NCBI RefSeq assembly: GCF_000213555.1 | Contig: NZ_GL891987.1 | Location: forward strand, 216,970-275,405 | Direction of reading: 5' to 3' | Origin: Dysgonomonas gadei ATCC BAA-286 | GTDB taxonomy: Bacteria > Bacteroidota > Bacteroidia > Bacteroidales > Dysgonomonadaceae | Length of the DNA stretch: 58,436 bases | Shown: positions 17,901-26,806 of the stretch, piece by piece | Layout: every line of letters starts with the position of its first letter | Numbering within the stretch: position 1 is the first letter of the stretch | Notes under the pieces: generated by a model | The model's database searches: none | Seen by the model: the letters and a program-made list of their open reading frames with translations, nothing else | Told to the model about the DNA's origin: nothing | Position numbers and translations under genes: made by a program

Positions 17901-19516
17901 AACGAATCCAGTCTGAGGCGTACATTAATATCCGGCACTTTGGCTTGAGACATATCTGCGTCAACGAATATTTTTCCTATCTTCCAGTCGGCACGGGCAG
18001 TCAATCCCATTTTTTGAGCATTGTAGAATCCGCTGAAAGGAACGTTTTTCATCGTTTCTTTTTCTATTTGCAAAGCATCTATATTTCCCTGCATTTGGGC
18101 AGAGAGAGGTTCTCTTTCAGTTTGCCTTGCTCTCAGGTCTATATGCGCAGATAGCGCGCCAAGCCCTGCTGTACCTCCGAGCAATCTGCCCAGATTAAAG
18201 TTGCGTGTTCTCAGCCCGGCGTTTACATTAAAGTTGGTAAATGTTGTATCCACACCACCGGTAGCCAGGAGTGAAACAAGCCCCTGCCTGCACCATGCTT
18301 CGGAATTGAGTTTGAACTTATTCAGTTGTCCTGTCAATGTCCCTTTCAGGAATATGTCTCCCATGTCCCTTAATATATCGGGAGTCACAAAGGTAGAATC
18401 GCCGAGTTTTGCAAAATCGGAAATTGCTCTGGTCGATGCTTTCAGTTTATTAATAGAAAGATTTATATCCGAGTTTCCGTATCGCTCATAATTCCCCAGG
18501 CTGGCCAGCCCCTCAAGTACAAAATCATCGCCATAGGTGAGGTTTATATTTTCGATATTCACAGCGGGTAATGTTCCCGAGATATCGGTTTTCAGCGAAA
18601 GTTTGTTTCGCAGGAATTTGAGATTCGGCAGAAATGCGATTAAGTCCCCGGCGGATAATTCCGTGTCGTTGGTGGCTATTTCAAAAGCGCTGTTCGATAA
18701 GTTATATCTTACTTTGGTGGTGGTCAGGTGAGAGTTCGGCAAGTTTAAGGAGAGATTTTCTACCCAGAGTTGCGACTTGTCGGAGTATAAATGCCCTTGT
18801 AAATTTTTGATTTCAACTCCCGACTTTTCTTTTGCCGACAGACTGTTGAGCGCGATGTCGAATTTGTCGGCATCTATCGAATTCAGGTCTACATTCGCGT
18901 TGACATCGTATAAGGATATATGCGATGCATTGAACATTTGCGGGGTTTGTGGCACAGACAACACATCATAATTCAATCGTCCGCGTTTCAGGCTGACGTC
19001 TTCGATAACCACTACCAGCGAACTTTTGGTTGTATCCACTTGGGTGGTGTCGGCACTCGAAAATGCATCTATTACAAACTGGAAGTTAAAGTCGCTTACG
19101 CTATCTTTCTGATTTACATTTATAAGGAAATTATCTACTGTGATTCCTGTGATAGCGAGCTTGTTGCTTTTGATAAATTCCCAAGGGCTGAGGCTTACAC
19201 TCAGGTCCTGCGCATAAAGCAATGTGTCTTTGGCCTGATCTTCTATATAGATGCCTTTCAGGCTTACATTATTGAACAGGCTTAGGCGGACTTCGTCTAT
19301 CGAAACCTCCGTATTCATCGTCTCTTTCAGTTTGCCTACGGCAAAATCCGCTACTTTTTGCTGCACATAGGGTATGGAAAGCAGTACATATAAAAGCACA
19401 TTAAGCCCGATAAGTCCGAGGACTATATACAGGAATATCTTGAAAAGCTTCTTAATCAGGCTTTTCTTTTTCGGGGTTTCTTCCGGCGCTAATTTTACGT
19501 CTTCTTTTTCCTCCAT
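14912..19516 (-). CDS. TamB-like translocation/assembly protein (DUF490)
   Basis: A 1534-residue envelope protein anchored by one N-terminal transmembrane helix (about 26-48). It is followed by an AsmA-like start (VQQKVADFAVGKLKETMNTEVSIDEVRLSLFNN, here spanning about 52-85) and a very long beta-rich groove. The C-terminal DUF490/TamB domain (about 1150-1480) ends in barrel-like strands (FWDDRLILKTDLGYRTD). The last 60 residues are Gln/Thr/Pro-rich. TamB-family proteins bridge inner and outer membranes and are linked to lipid transport and outer-membrane protein assembly. The length is typical for Bacteroidetes. No TamA/BamA-like partner adjoins it; the ArsC-like gene lies 13 bp upstream. Confidence 0.92.
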   Translation of the reverse strand: MEEKEDVKLAPEETPKKKSLIKKLFKIFLYIVLGLIGLNVLLYVLLSIPYVQQKVADFAVGKLKETMNTEVSIDEVRLSLFNNVSLKGIYIEDQAKDTLLYAQDLSVSLSPWEFIKSNKLAITGITVDNFLINVNQKDSVSDFNFQFVIDAFSSADTTQVDTTKSSLVVVIEDVSLKRGRLNYDVLSVPQTPQMFNASHISLYDVNANVDLNSIDADKFDIALNSLSAKEKSGVEIKNLQGHLYSDKSQLWVENLSLNLPNSHLTTTKVRYNLSNSAFEIATNDTELSAGDLIAFLPNLKFLRNKLSLKTDISGTLPAVNIENINLTYGDDFVLEGLASLGNYERYGNSDINLSINKLKASTRAISDFAKLGDSTFVTPDILRDMGDIFLKGTLTGQLNKFKLNSEAWCRQGLVSLLATGGVDTTFTNFNVNAGLRTRNFNLGRLLGGTAGLGALSAHIDLRARQTEREPLSAQMQGNIDALQIEKETMKNVPFSGFYNAQKMGLTARADWKIGKIFVDADMSQAKVPDINVRLRLDSLQIDPFYKNPDWVNPRLTMALKGQFKGLDIDNIVGKADLDSLDFHDDNFAFQPGKFTLESGKKEDGSKFITLTSSLLTANIAGQYSFTTIGDEFTNLMNGYLPDVFQMRKRTKKEQNNFTFNITANNTEKLGEIFVLPVDIIDPASISGRINTIDKQLSVKGNIPRLRYGEIEIKNTTLDVMNLDSAFNISGASSVMMDKGKYNIALNTNGEKNTIYTFVSVTSDSTNINIKGDIEALASFSRNEKKELVSSLKITPSDIMVDKLALNLLPAEILNEGTRTEIHNVGLGVNKKPYFNIDGVISSEKSDSLRVYFTHAEIGDLLEAFDVKNIRGCIHGDVLLTNILDQPELYTEGFQIADIVLFSDTLGTMDLDSHWSNEYGGVAMQAALVKAGETFAEIDGTIYTNQDSLDLQLRMEKMPLRWVQPFVSDMLNKVDGTISSNLMIEGNTKAPLVRGFLGFNDTQIGVDYTNVTYTISDTIRVSPDRIGFDNLTLKDSQGNTANVSATVTHKNFDNMKYSLNMRMNKLMVLNTEHRTDSLFYGRVYASGNVRVDGTNDGININLQIKNDKNSNLNILLPQHSEATDYKSVVFINVPEEKLKNSLKDMLAKAQDQPLPIQLTVKLDVTPDLAIGIIIDPSTGDELQAKGNGSITFNYNMLNENMSAFGDYSLTDGTVKLNLQNIKKLDFRIQNGSKLHFIGDPMKTRFEITAYRRVRAALETLDPSFAIDNSSSKVSVDCVLGIVGNMDNMDLTYNISLPDANDDVQRKVNTYISTDEQKIKQFASLIAMGTFYPSSGSSGANFGDGIWTSIAGSALSGAMSSLVGNMLGDKWQVGATVESNDGTLSDMNMQVNVSRTFWDDRLILKTDLGYRTDQTSVDNNFIGNFDLEYKLNTMWTLRAYSHTNDKYYRQAPTTQGVGIIYNKEAATLKRLFQSFKPRRFRRNEVQQGQDQAQTQNQPQQDTTTPAEQQQTPPVLPADSTQTTVNKQPVISDERKK

Positions 19517-19529
19517 GCAGAACTATTTA

Positions 19530-19889
19530 TTATTTTAGTCTTTCAGACCATTCTTCTTCATTGAATCCTACCAGTACAAAGTCATTTCCTATCATCAGCG
19601 GCCGTTTTACAACCATTCCATTGGATGCGAGTATATCTATCAATTCGCTTTCGGATGCAGACTTGACCTTTTCTTTCAGATTTTCTTCCTTATAAATCCT
19701 GCCTGAAGTATTAAAGAACTTTGCGATAGGCAATCCGCTCTTCTTTATCCATGCAGCCAGTTCTGTCTTTGTAGGGTTATCGGTTGTTATATCACGGCTT
19801 TCTACGGAGACATTGTTTTGTTTTAGCCATTTGGTTGCCTTCTGGCAAGTGCTGCATTTTGGATATTGCAGGAATAGTTTTGTGCCCAT
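19530..19889 (-). CDS. ArsC/Spx-family thioredoxin-fold protein
   Basis: A 119-residue cytosolic protein with the CxxC pair C12-S-T-C15 near the N terminus (YPKCSTCQKATKWL) and the ArsC-type IRDIT-like and F-N-x-S/T-G-x-x-Y-(K/R) segments (FFNTSGRIYKE), ending with KRPLMIGNDFVLVGF. It belongs to the arsenate reductase/YffB/Spx superfamily. With no ars genes nearby, arsenate reduction is unproven and a general reductase or regulator is as likely. It is probably co-transcribed with the TamB-like gene. Confidence 0.88.
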   Translation of the reverse strand: MGTKLFLQYPKCSTCQKATKWLKQNNVSVESRDITTDNPTKTELAAWIKKSGLPIAKFFNTSGRIYKEENLKEKVKSASESELIDILASNGMVVKRPLMIGNDFVLVGFNEEEWSERLK

Positions 19890-20004
19890 TCTGATTTCTT
19901 TATTTTATATTTTAACTATTTACAAAAATAAGTAATTACTAATGATTAACGCAGATTGTGCATTTAAAGTTCTTATTTTTTAATCGGAACGTATAATATT
20001 TGTG

Positions 20005-20012
20005 TATTTTTG
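20005..20012 (+). promoter_or_regulatory. -7 box (TATTTTTG) upstream of yicC
   Basis: A perfect TAnnTTTG element ends 23 bp before the yicC ATG, giving a short leader of about 17 bases. The -33 region has no clear TTG. Confidence 0.45.
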
Positions 20013-20035
20013 TGCCTAAATCTAAAATTAGCAGC

Positions 20036-20908
20036 ATGATACAATCAATGACAGGTTTTGGAAAAGCCACAACCGAACTTGAAAAAAGAAAGGTTACAGT
20101 AGAAATAAAATCCCTTAACAGCAAACAATTGGACTTGTCGGTCCGTATGCCAAATCTATACAAAGAACATGAAATGGAAGTCCGCAATATGCTTTCCCGT
20201 GAATTGGAACGTGGAAAAGTAGACTTTCTTATATATGTGGAAAATATAGGTAATGAAACAGCTAACCAGATCAACCACAATCTGCTCGAAGGATATTATA
20301 ATCAGATTAAAGAGTCGGCCCGTAAACTGGGAATAGATACTCCTGCCGATTGGTTTTCAACATTGCTTCGTTTGCCGGATGTATTGAAATACGAATCGCA
20401 GGAAGTGGATGAAGCCGAATGGGCTGCTGTTTCGAAAACAATAAGTGAAGCAAAGAAGCAATTGCTTGCCTTCCGCAAACAGGAAGGGGCTATGCTGGAA
20501 AAGCTTTTTGAAGAAAAAATAGGGAATATCTCACGGCTATTGACAGATATAGAGCCTCATGAAGCTGAACGGGTGGATAAGATAAAAGTACGGATAAGCG
20601 AAGCTCTACAGAAGATAGAAGACTTTGACTACGATAAGAACCGTTTCGAGCAGGAGATGATCTATTATATCGAAAAACTGGATATAAACGAAGAAAAGGC
20701 CCGTCTTACAAATCATCTCAGCTATTTTCTGGAAACAATGAAATCCGGTTCGGGACAAGGAAAGAAGCTGGGTTTCATTTCTCAGGAAATGGGACGTGAG
20801 ATAAATACAATGGGTTCGAAGTCGAATCATGCCGAAATGCAGCAGATAGTTGTACGCATGAAGGATGAACTGGAGCAGATCAAAGAACAGGTGTTGAACG
20901 TATTATAA
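20036..20908 (+). CDS. yicC: YicC family endoribonuclease-like protein
   Basis: A 290-residue protein with the family's start MIQSMTGFGKA and SLNSKQLDLSVRMP, and the C-terminal DUF1732 end (FISQEMGREINTMGSKSNHAE). The E. coli relative is an RNase that acts on sRNAs; activity here is by family. I chose the ATG at 20036 over an in-frame codon at 20000 because conservation begins at MIQSMTGFG and the promoter box overlaps the earlier start. It heads the yicC-gmk-nadD cluster common in Bacteroidetes, 18 bp before gmk. Confidence 0.95.
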   Translation: MIQSMTGFGKATTELEKRKVTVEIKSLNSKQLDLSVRMPNLYKEHEMEVRNMLSRELERGKVDFLIYVENIGNETANQINHNLLEGYYNQIKESARKLGIDTPADWFSTLLRLPDVLKYESQEVDEAEWAAVSKTISEAKKQLLAFRKQEGAMLEKLFEEKIGNISRLLTDIEPHEAERVDKIKVRISEALQKIEDFDYDKNRFEQEMIYYIEKLDINEEKARLTNHLSYFLETMKSGSGQGKKLGFISQEMGREINTMGSKSNHAEMQQIVVRMKDELEQIKEQVLNVL

Positions 20909-20926
20909 AGGTCACTTATAAAGTTA

Positions 20927-21490
20927 ATGGGTAAATTAGTCATATTTTCGGCTCCTTCAGGTGCGGGTAAATCTACAATCGTCAATTACCTGCTTTCGCA
21001 GGATTTGAACCTTCAGTTTTCAATATCGGCTACCAGCCGTCCGCCAAGGGGAACAGAAAAGCATGGTGTGGAATACTATTTTCATAGCCCCGAAGAATTC
21101 AGGGAAAAAATCGCCCGTGGTGAGTTTCTCGAATATGAAGAGGTATACGCGGATAAATTTTACGGTACGCTGAAAGCAGAGGTGGAACGTATTATGAGCG
21201 GCGGAGGCAATGTGATTTTCGATGTGGATGTAGTAGGCGGCTGTAATATAAAGAAATATTACGGAGATAAAGCTTTATCTGTTTTCATAGAGCCACCTTC
21301 CATAAATGAACTGCGTTGCCGTCTGGAAAGAAGAGGAACGGATTCGCCCGAAGTGATCGAATCCCGTATTGCAAAAGCTGAATATGAAATGACATTCGCT
21401 CCTCAGTTTGATGTGGTTATACACAATGATAATCTGGAAGAGGCAAAAGCAAAAGCATTGAACGTAGTAACTGATTTTCTGAGGAAATGA
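20927..21490 (+). CDS. gmk: Guanylate kinase
   Basis: A 187-residue enzyme that phosphorylates GMP to GDP with ATP. The P-loop APSGAGKST is at residues 9-17. The GMP-binding segment SATSRPPRGTEKHGVEYYF follows at about 35-53, and the lid carries the usual R-R-G-T-D motif (ERRGTDSPEVIESRI). Standard length. The last 4 bp overlap the nadD start, so the two are translationally coupled. Confidence 0.97.
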   Translation: MGKLVIFSAPSGAGKSTIVNYLLSQDLNLQFSISATSRPPRGTEKHGVEYYFHSPEEFREKIARGEFLEYEEVYADKFYGTLKAEVERIMSGGGNVIFDVDVVGGCNIKKYYGDKALSVFIEPPSINELRCRLERRGTDSPEVIESRIAKAEYEMTFAPQFDVVIHNDNLEEAKAKALNVVTDFLRK

Positions 21491-22062
21491 ATATCGGCAT
21501 CTTTTCGGGGTCTTTCAACCCGATACATATCGGGCATCTGATTCTCGCGAACTACATAGTGGAGTTCACGGAAATAGAAGAGGTGTGGTTTCTGGTAAGC
21601 CCGCAAAATCCGTTGAAATCGGAGGATGAGCTTTCGGACGAACATATACGCCTGGAAATGACAGAACTTGCACTGGCTAAATACGCAAAGTTAAAAGCCA
21701 GTGATTTTGAATTCTCAATGCCCATCCCGTCTTATACGGTGAATACGCTGGACGCTTTACGAAATGAATATCCCGGACATAATTTCACGCTGATTATCGG
21801 CGCCGATAACTGGAATGTATTTGAGAGTTGGCGGGAATATGACAAGATACTCGAAAATTATAAAATCAGGGTATATCCGCGATTGGGTCACCGTATCACC
21901 ATTCCTACGAAATTGAGGGATAAGGTGGAGGCACTGGATTCCCCTATTATCGAGATTTCATCGACATTTATCAGAGACAGCATTGCCGAAGGAAAAGATA
22001 TAAGGGCTTTTTTGCCGGATGACATATATGATTATATTCTGAATAAAGGATTGTATAAATAA
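21487..22062 (+). CDS. nadD: Nicotinate-nucleotide adenylyltransferase
   Basis: A 191-residue enzyme that adenylylates nicotinate mononucleotide in NAD synthesis. It has the nucleotidylyl-transferase motif GSFNPIHIGH (residues 8-17), the central GADNWNVFESW segment and the C-terminal ISSTFIRDSI motif. It overlaps gmk by 4 bp and precedes the M24 peptidase by 5 bp. Confidence 0.96.
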   Translation: MNIGIFSGSFNPIHIGHLILANYIVEFTEIEEVWFLVSPQNPLKSEDELSDEHIRLEMTELALAKYAKLKASDFEFSMPIPSYTVNTLDALRNEYPGHNFTLIIGADNWNVFESWREYDKILENYKIRVYPRLGHRITIPTKLRDKVEALDSPIIEISSTFIRDSIAEGKDIRAFLPDDIYDYILNKGLYK

Positions 22063-22067
22063 AGATT

Positions 22068-23243
22068 ATGAACAACAGGGAAGCATTGACAAAAGATTTG
22101 GAGATTCGCTGTTCCCGCCTGCAGAAAGCAATGCAGGCGATGGAAGTAGAAGCTTGTATATTGAGTACATCAGTAAATGTATTTTATATGACAGGCATGG
22201 TTTACAATGGTTATTATTATCTGCCGGCCGGGGGTACCCCTATACATTTTATTAAGCGGCCTGAAGGTATCGCTTTTGAAAATACGATCTATATCCGGAA
22301 GCCGGAACAAATTACGGAAGAACTTCAAAGCAGAGGCATATCATTGCCCAGGACATTATTATTAGAGATAGATGTCCTTTCCTTCGGTGAATGCACCCGT
22401 TTGATGGGAACATTTAATATAACGAAAGCTGCTAATGCTTCAACTCTTATGCGTAAGATACGCAGTGTGAAAACGGATTTCGAACTGGAGCAGGTGAGGG
22501 CCTGCGCCCGGAAACATGAAGTTGTTTATAAGTTGATTCCGTCCGTTTACAAGCCGGGTATGACTGATATAGAATTACAGATAGAGATAGAGAAGTTGAT
22601 GCGTCTGCACGGGTCTATGGGTATCTTTCGTAGTTATGGTGACAATATGGATATCTATATGGGTAGCCTGCTTGCAGGAGAGAATGCAGAAGCTCCCTCT
22701 CCTTACGATTATGCTTTAGGCGGGGCAGGCTCCAGTCCTACTTTACCGTTGGGTGCATCGGGGAAAAGGATAGAAAAAGGGCAAACTATTATGGTGGATA
22801 TGGCAGGAAATTATTCGCCTTGGATGACCGATATGACACGTGTTTTTTCGGTAGGAAAGACATTAGATATCGCTTATCGTGCCCATCAGGTATCGATAGA
22901 TATTCATAACCATATAATGGATATCGCTAAACCCGGAACCGGTTGTGCCGAACTGTATAATATCTCGATGGAAATGGTAGTAAAGAATAACCTTGAATCA
23001 TACTTCATGGGAACGAAGCAGCAGGCTAAGTTTGTCGGACACGGACTCGGTCTTGAAATAAACGAGCCTCCGGTGTTGACTCCCCGTTCGAAAGAATTAC
23101 TGGAAAAGAACATCGTTTTTGCGTTGGAACCGAAGTTTGTGATTCCGGAAGTAGGGGCCGTCGGAATAGAAAATACATATGTGGTGACTGAAACCGGCAT
23201 AGAGAAACTGACTATATTGGAAGAGGAGATAATAGAGTTGTGA
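22068..23243 (+). CDS. M24 family metallopeptidase (Xaa-Pro peptidase-like)
   Basis: A 391-residue cytosolic pita-bread peptidase. The N-terminal creatinase-like domain (1-140) is followed by the catalytic domain with all five metal ligands in context: MVDMAG, MTDMTR, FVGHGLGL, ALEPKF and GIENTYVV. No signal peptide. It is probably an aminopeptidase or dipeptidase acting on Xaa-Pro bonds; substrate preference cannot be read from the sequence. It lies in the nadD operon. Confidence 0.92.
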   Translation: MNNREALTKDLEIRCSRLQKAMQAMEVEACILSTSVNVFYMTGMVYNGYYYLPAGGTPIHFIKRPEGIAFENTIYIRKPEQITEELQSRGISLPRTLLLEIDVLSFGECTRLMGTFNITKAANASTLMRKIRSVKTDFELEQVRACARKHEVVYKLIPSVYKPGMTDIELQIEIEKLMRLHGSMGIFRSYGDNMDIYMGSLLAGENAEAPSPYDYALGGAGSSPTLPLGASGKRIEKGQTIMVDMAGNYSPWMTDMTRVFSVGKTLDIAYRAHQVSIDIHNHIMDIAKPGTGCAELYNISMEMVVKNNLESYFMGTKQQAKFVGHGLGLEINEPPVLTPRSKELLEKNIVFALEPKFVIPEVGAVGIENTYVVTETGIEKLTILEEEIIEL

Positions 23244-23271
23244 TGGGTAGAGAAATAATCTAAAACAGCCG

Positions 23272-24111
23272 ATGAAAACAATCAATATTAAAGGAGAACT
23301 GCTGGATCTGTTTTATCCTGTTGTAATGGGGATACTGAATATTACTCCCGATTCATTTTACTCCGGTAGTCGCAAAGAGACCGAGAGCCAGATTATAGAC
23401 AGGGTTTCGGAGATACTTTCCCAGGGAGGAACAATTATAGATATAGGCGCCCAGTCAACCCGTCCTTCCTCAACCTTTCTGTCTTCGCTGGAAGAAATAG
23501 AGCGGCTGAAGTTTGCTTTGCCTGTTATCAACAGGGAATTTCCCGATGCTATCCTTTCCGTAGATACTTTCTATGGGGATGTAGCCCGTTTTTGCGTTGA
23601 GGAACATGGAGTAGCCATTATAAATGACATATCGGGCGGTGAGATAGACAAGACTATGTTCGATACGGTTGCCCGGCTTAATGTACCCTATATATTGATG
23701 CATATGCGCGGTACACCCCAAACGATGAAGGATTTGACCGACTATGAAGATCTGATCCAGAATATCTTCTATTATTTCTCTAAGAAGGTAGCAGAATTGC
23801 ACTTACTCGGGGTGAATGATATTATTATCGATCCCGGATTCGGGTTTAGTAAAACGATGGATCAGAACTATGAATTAATGGCAGCGTTGCGGGGCTTCTC
23901 TGTGTTTGAATTACCTCTTTTAGCGGGGATTTCGAGAAAAAAGATGATCGCCGGTTTGTTAGACACAACTCCCGCCGGAAGCCTCAATGGAACTACTGTA
24001 CTGAATACTTTCGCCTTGCAGAACGGAGCGGATATTTTACGTGTCCATGATGTAAAAGAAGCGGTGGAAACGGTGAAAATAGTGAAAAAACTGGAGGAAT
24101 ATAAGTTCTGA
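23272..24111 (+). CDS. folP: Dihydropteroate synthase
   Basis: A 279-residue TIM-barrel enzyme that joins p-aminobenzoate to dihydropterin pyrophosphate in folate synthesis, the target of sulfonamides. Motifs in order: GILNITPDSF, IDIGAQSTRP, SVDTFYGDVAR, INDISGG, LMHMRGTPQTM, IIIDPGFGFSKT and AGISRKKMI. In many Bacteroidetes folP is followed by a diadenylate cyclase gene; here it ends 3 bp from the convergent rsmE, so that partner is not here. Confidence 0.97.
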   Translation: MKTINIKGELLDLFYPVVMGILNITPDSFYSGSRKETESQIIDRVSEILSQGGTIIDIGAQSTRPSSTFLSSLEEIERLKFALPVINREFPDAILSVDTFYGDVARFCVEEHGVAIINDISGGEIDKTMFDTVARLNVPYILMHMRGTPQTMKDLTDYEDLIQNIFYYFSKKVAELHLLGVNDIIIDPGFGFSKTMDQNYELMAALRGFSVFELPLLAGISRKKMIAGLLDTTPAGSLNGTTVLNTFALQNGADILRVHDVKEAVETVKIVKKLEEYKF

Positions 24112-24114
24112 TAA

Positions 24115-24816
24115 TCAGCTCAGTACATGTAATGTATGGCAAGCGACCAACGCAGCCGTTTCGGTGCGCAAGCGGCTGTCTCCCAAAGAAATGGATTTGA
24201 ATCCATGATCTATTGCCATCTTGACTTCCTCTTCCGAGAAATCGCCTTCCGGCCCGATAAGAATAAGGGCATTACCACCTTTTTTATAAATATCTTTCAA
24301 CAGTACTTTCTCCTGCGGATAGCAATGGGCGATGAACTTTTGCCCGTCAAATTCCTGTTTGATGAATGCAGGGAAAGATTGCATCTCATCCAGTTGAGGC
24401 AATAATGCTTTTTGGGATTGTTTCATTGCCGAAACAAGTATTTTCTCTATCCGCTGAGCCTTTATCTCCTTTCGTTCGGAGTGCCGGCAAAGAATAGGGC
24501 TGAGACGGTCGATTCCTATTTCGGTGGCCTTTTCTGCAAACCATTCTATGCGGTCGATATTTTTTGTCGGGGCAAAAGCTATTTGCAGGTTGAAGTTCCA
24601 GCCTTTGGGCTGTTCTATTGTTTTGAGGATGTTTACCATACAATGTTTCGGGTTGGCCTGCATTATTTCAGCATCATAAAAAAAACCCTTTCCATCGGTA
24701 AGTAGTATTTCATCGCCTTCTTTTTTACGCAATACTTTTATGCAATGCAGGGCTTCCTCGGCAGGCAGTTCTACATTGGAGAGAATATCAGGGGTAAAAA
24801 AGATTGTTTTATCCAT
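24115..24816 (-). CDS. rsmE: 16S rRNA m3U1498 methyltransferase
   Basis: A 233-residue SPOUT methyltransferase that N3-methylates U1498 of 16S rRNA. An N-terminal PUA-like domain is followed by the trefoil-knot SAM site with LIGPEGDFSEEEV and LGDSRLRTETAAL near the C terminus. Length is normal. It lies 3 bp after xpt on the minus strand, so it is the last gene of the xpt cluster. Confidence 0.96.
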   Translation of the reverse strand: MDKTIFFTPDILSNVELPAEEALHCIKVLRKKEGDEILLTDGKGFFYDAEIMQANPKHCMVNILKTIEQPKGWNFNLQIAFAPTKNIDRIEWFAEKATEIGIDRLSPILCRHSERKEIKAQRIEKILVSAMKQSQKALLPQLDEMQSFPAFIKQEFDGQKFIAHCYPQEKVLLKDIYKKGGNALILIGPEGDFSEEEVKMAIDHGFKSISLGDSRLRTETAALVACHTLHVLS

Positions 24817-24819
24817 TGC

Positions 24820-25389
24820 TTAATCTTCGAAGATGATCTTGTTATCGCCTAGTTCCTTGATTTTAGCCAGCGACTCTATGTGGATACCGAGTTCGCGTAG
24901 ACGTTGCCCTCCGTCCTGGAAGCTTTTCTCGATAATAAAGCCCATGCCGTAAAGTTCGGCCCCGGCTTCTTTGATAAGGTTGTATATGCCAATGGCCGCA
25001 TTACCGTTAGCCAAAAAATCATCGATGAAAACCACTTTGTCGTTCGGGTTTAGAAAATCTTTGCTTACACAGATTGTATAGTCCTTATCTTTGGTAAAGG
25101 AATGAGCAATGGTAGACACCATATTTACCATTGTTTTGGGTACCGCTTTCTTTACAAATACGACAGGTAATTCGAGCAGGTAGCCAAGCATGATAGCAGG
25201 GGCAATGCCACTGGCTTCTATTGTTATAATTTTATTTATCGGCAGATTTCCGAACTTGCGGACAAATTCCACTCCTATCGACTTCATGAGAATAGGGTCC
25301 ATCTGATGATTGATAAAGCTGTCTACTTTAAGGATTCCTCCGTCAAAGCTTTTTCCATCCTTAAGGATACGGTCTTTTAGTAATTTCAT
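24820..25389 (-). CDS. xpt: Xanthine phosphoribosyltransferase
   Basis: A 189-residue salvage enzyme that makes XMP from xanthine and PRPP. The PRPP-binding motif VVFIDDFLANGNA is at about residues 119-131, and the Xpt-specific start (MKLLKDRILKDGK) is present. It follows the nucleobase permease gene by 12 bp, so transport and salvage are co-expressed. No purine riboswitch is recognisable upstream of the pair. Confidence 0.96.
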   Translation of the reverse strand: MKLLKDRILKDGKSFDGGILKVDSFINHQMDPILMKSIGVEFVRKFGNLPINKIITIEASGIAPAIMLGYLLELPVVFVKKAVPKTMVNMVSTIAHSFTKDKDYTICVSKDFLNPNDKVVFIDDFLANGNAAIGIYNLIKEAGAELYGMGFIIEKSFQDGGQRLRELGIHIESLAKIKELGDNKIIFED

Positions 25390-25401
25390 AACAATAAATA
25401 T

Positions 25402-26784
25402 TTAGTCTTTGATACGGATAATCACATTAGCAAGGATGGCAACGACTCCTCCGGTAGTAATTCCCGAAGCAAAGATTCCTTTTATGGCTGTCGGCATTTG
25501 GGAAAGGATATCAGGAACCAGTTCCACGCCGAGCCCACAGGCAAAGCTGACCGCAAGTACCAGTATGGCTTTTCGGTCTATGTTTTGCGACGCAATGATG
25601 CGTACTCCCGATGCGGCAACAGTACCGAACATCAGCAATGTGGCACCTCCAAGTACAGGCTCTGGCATGATAGAGAATATACCCCCGATGAAAGGAAAAG
25701 CACTCAATATAATAAGGAATGCTGCGATATAGTAACCTACACGGCGGCTGGCTACTCCTGTCAACTGGATCAATCCGTTGTTCTGTGCAAATATAGAATT
25801 AGGGAAAGAGTTGAATACTCCGGCGATAGCTGAATTGATACCGTCGGCCAATACTCCGCCTTGTACACGTTTCATAAATTTAGGACCTTCAATCGGTTCT
25901 CCGCCAATCATCGAGTTTGCAGTGATGTCACCGTATGCTTCGATGGAAGTGATAAAGTAGATAAGAGCTACGGCAATGAAAGCAGAGAGATCAAAACTCA
26001 ATCCGTATTTGAATGGTTGGGGAATGGTAAATGCGCCTATTTCACCCATGTTTGAAAAATCTATCCATCCCATGAAGTATGATACGACATAGCCGATCAC
26101 AATACCGATGATAATGGAACTCATACGGATATACTTATTCTTTATGCTGTTCAATATAAGGATGGATACTAGGACAAGGGCTGCGATACCCAGATTCTGC
26201 GGGCTGCCGAATCCTCTTTCCCCTTCAAGGCCCATCGCTCCGAATCCGCCACCGCAGGATATAATCGCCACTTTGATAAGGGAGAGTCCTATCATTGTTA
26301 CCACAATGCCCGAAACAAGCGGGGTGATGATCTTCTTTGTATATTTCAGCAAGCGGCTCACAATCATTTCCACAGGAGAGGCAGCGATACAAACGCCGAA
26401 TATGGCGGCAAGAATGGCAGCTTCGGTCATATCGCCTTTAGCTGCGAAACTGGCAGTCAGCGCACCGATGAAAGAAAAGCTAGTTCCCTGTATACAGAGT
26501 AAGCCACAACCCACAGGGCCGAAACGGCGGCACTGTATAAATGTAGATATACCCGAAGCGAGTAACGCCATGGAAACAAGGAAGCCGGTTGTTTCGGCAC
26601 TGAAATTTAATGCCCGGGATATAATTAACGGAGGGGTTATAATAGCCACAAAGATAGCCAGCAGGTGTTGAAATCCTGCGAACATGGCCTCGCTGAAAGG
26701 CGGTTTATCCTCAATCTGATAAATCAGGTCTGTTTTTCGTATCGGTTGGATAATTTCATCCGCTTCTTTTTCTGTGACTTGCAT
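25402..26784 (-). CDS. Uracil-xanthine permease family transporter (NCS2)
   Basis: A 460-residue inner-membrane symporter with about 12-14 helices. The NCS2 signature region is visible (FAQNNGLIQLTGVASRRVGY), preceded by a TM8 carboxylate motif around ITSIEAYGDITA. Its link to xpt 12 bp downstream points to xanthine or another purine rather than uracil. Specificity is inferred from context only. Confidence 0.93.
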   Translation of the reverse strand: MQVTEKEADEIIQPIRKTDLIYQIEDKPPFSEAMFAGFQHLLAIFVAIITPPLIISRALNFSAETTGFLVSMALLASGISTFIQCRRFGPVGCGLLCIQGTSFSFIGALTASFAAKGDMTEAAILAAIFGVCIAASPVEMIVSRLLKYTKKIITPLVSGIVVTMIGLSLIKVAIISCGGGFGAMGLEGERGFGSPQNLGIAALVLVSILILNSIKNKYIRMSSIIIGIVIGYVVSYFMGWIDFSNMGEIGAFTIPQPFKYGLSFDLSAFIAVALIYFITSIEAYGDITANSMIGGEPIEGPKFMKRVQGGVLADGINSAIAGVFNSFPNSIFAQNNGLIQLTGVASRRVGYYIAAFLIILSAFPFIGGIFSIMPEPVLGGATLLMFGTVAASGVRIIASQNIDRKAILVLAVSFACGLGVELVPDILSQMPTAIKGIFASGITTGGVVAILANVIIRIKD

Positions 26785-26806
26785 AAGTATTATTTGTTTT
26801 ATTATA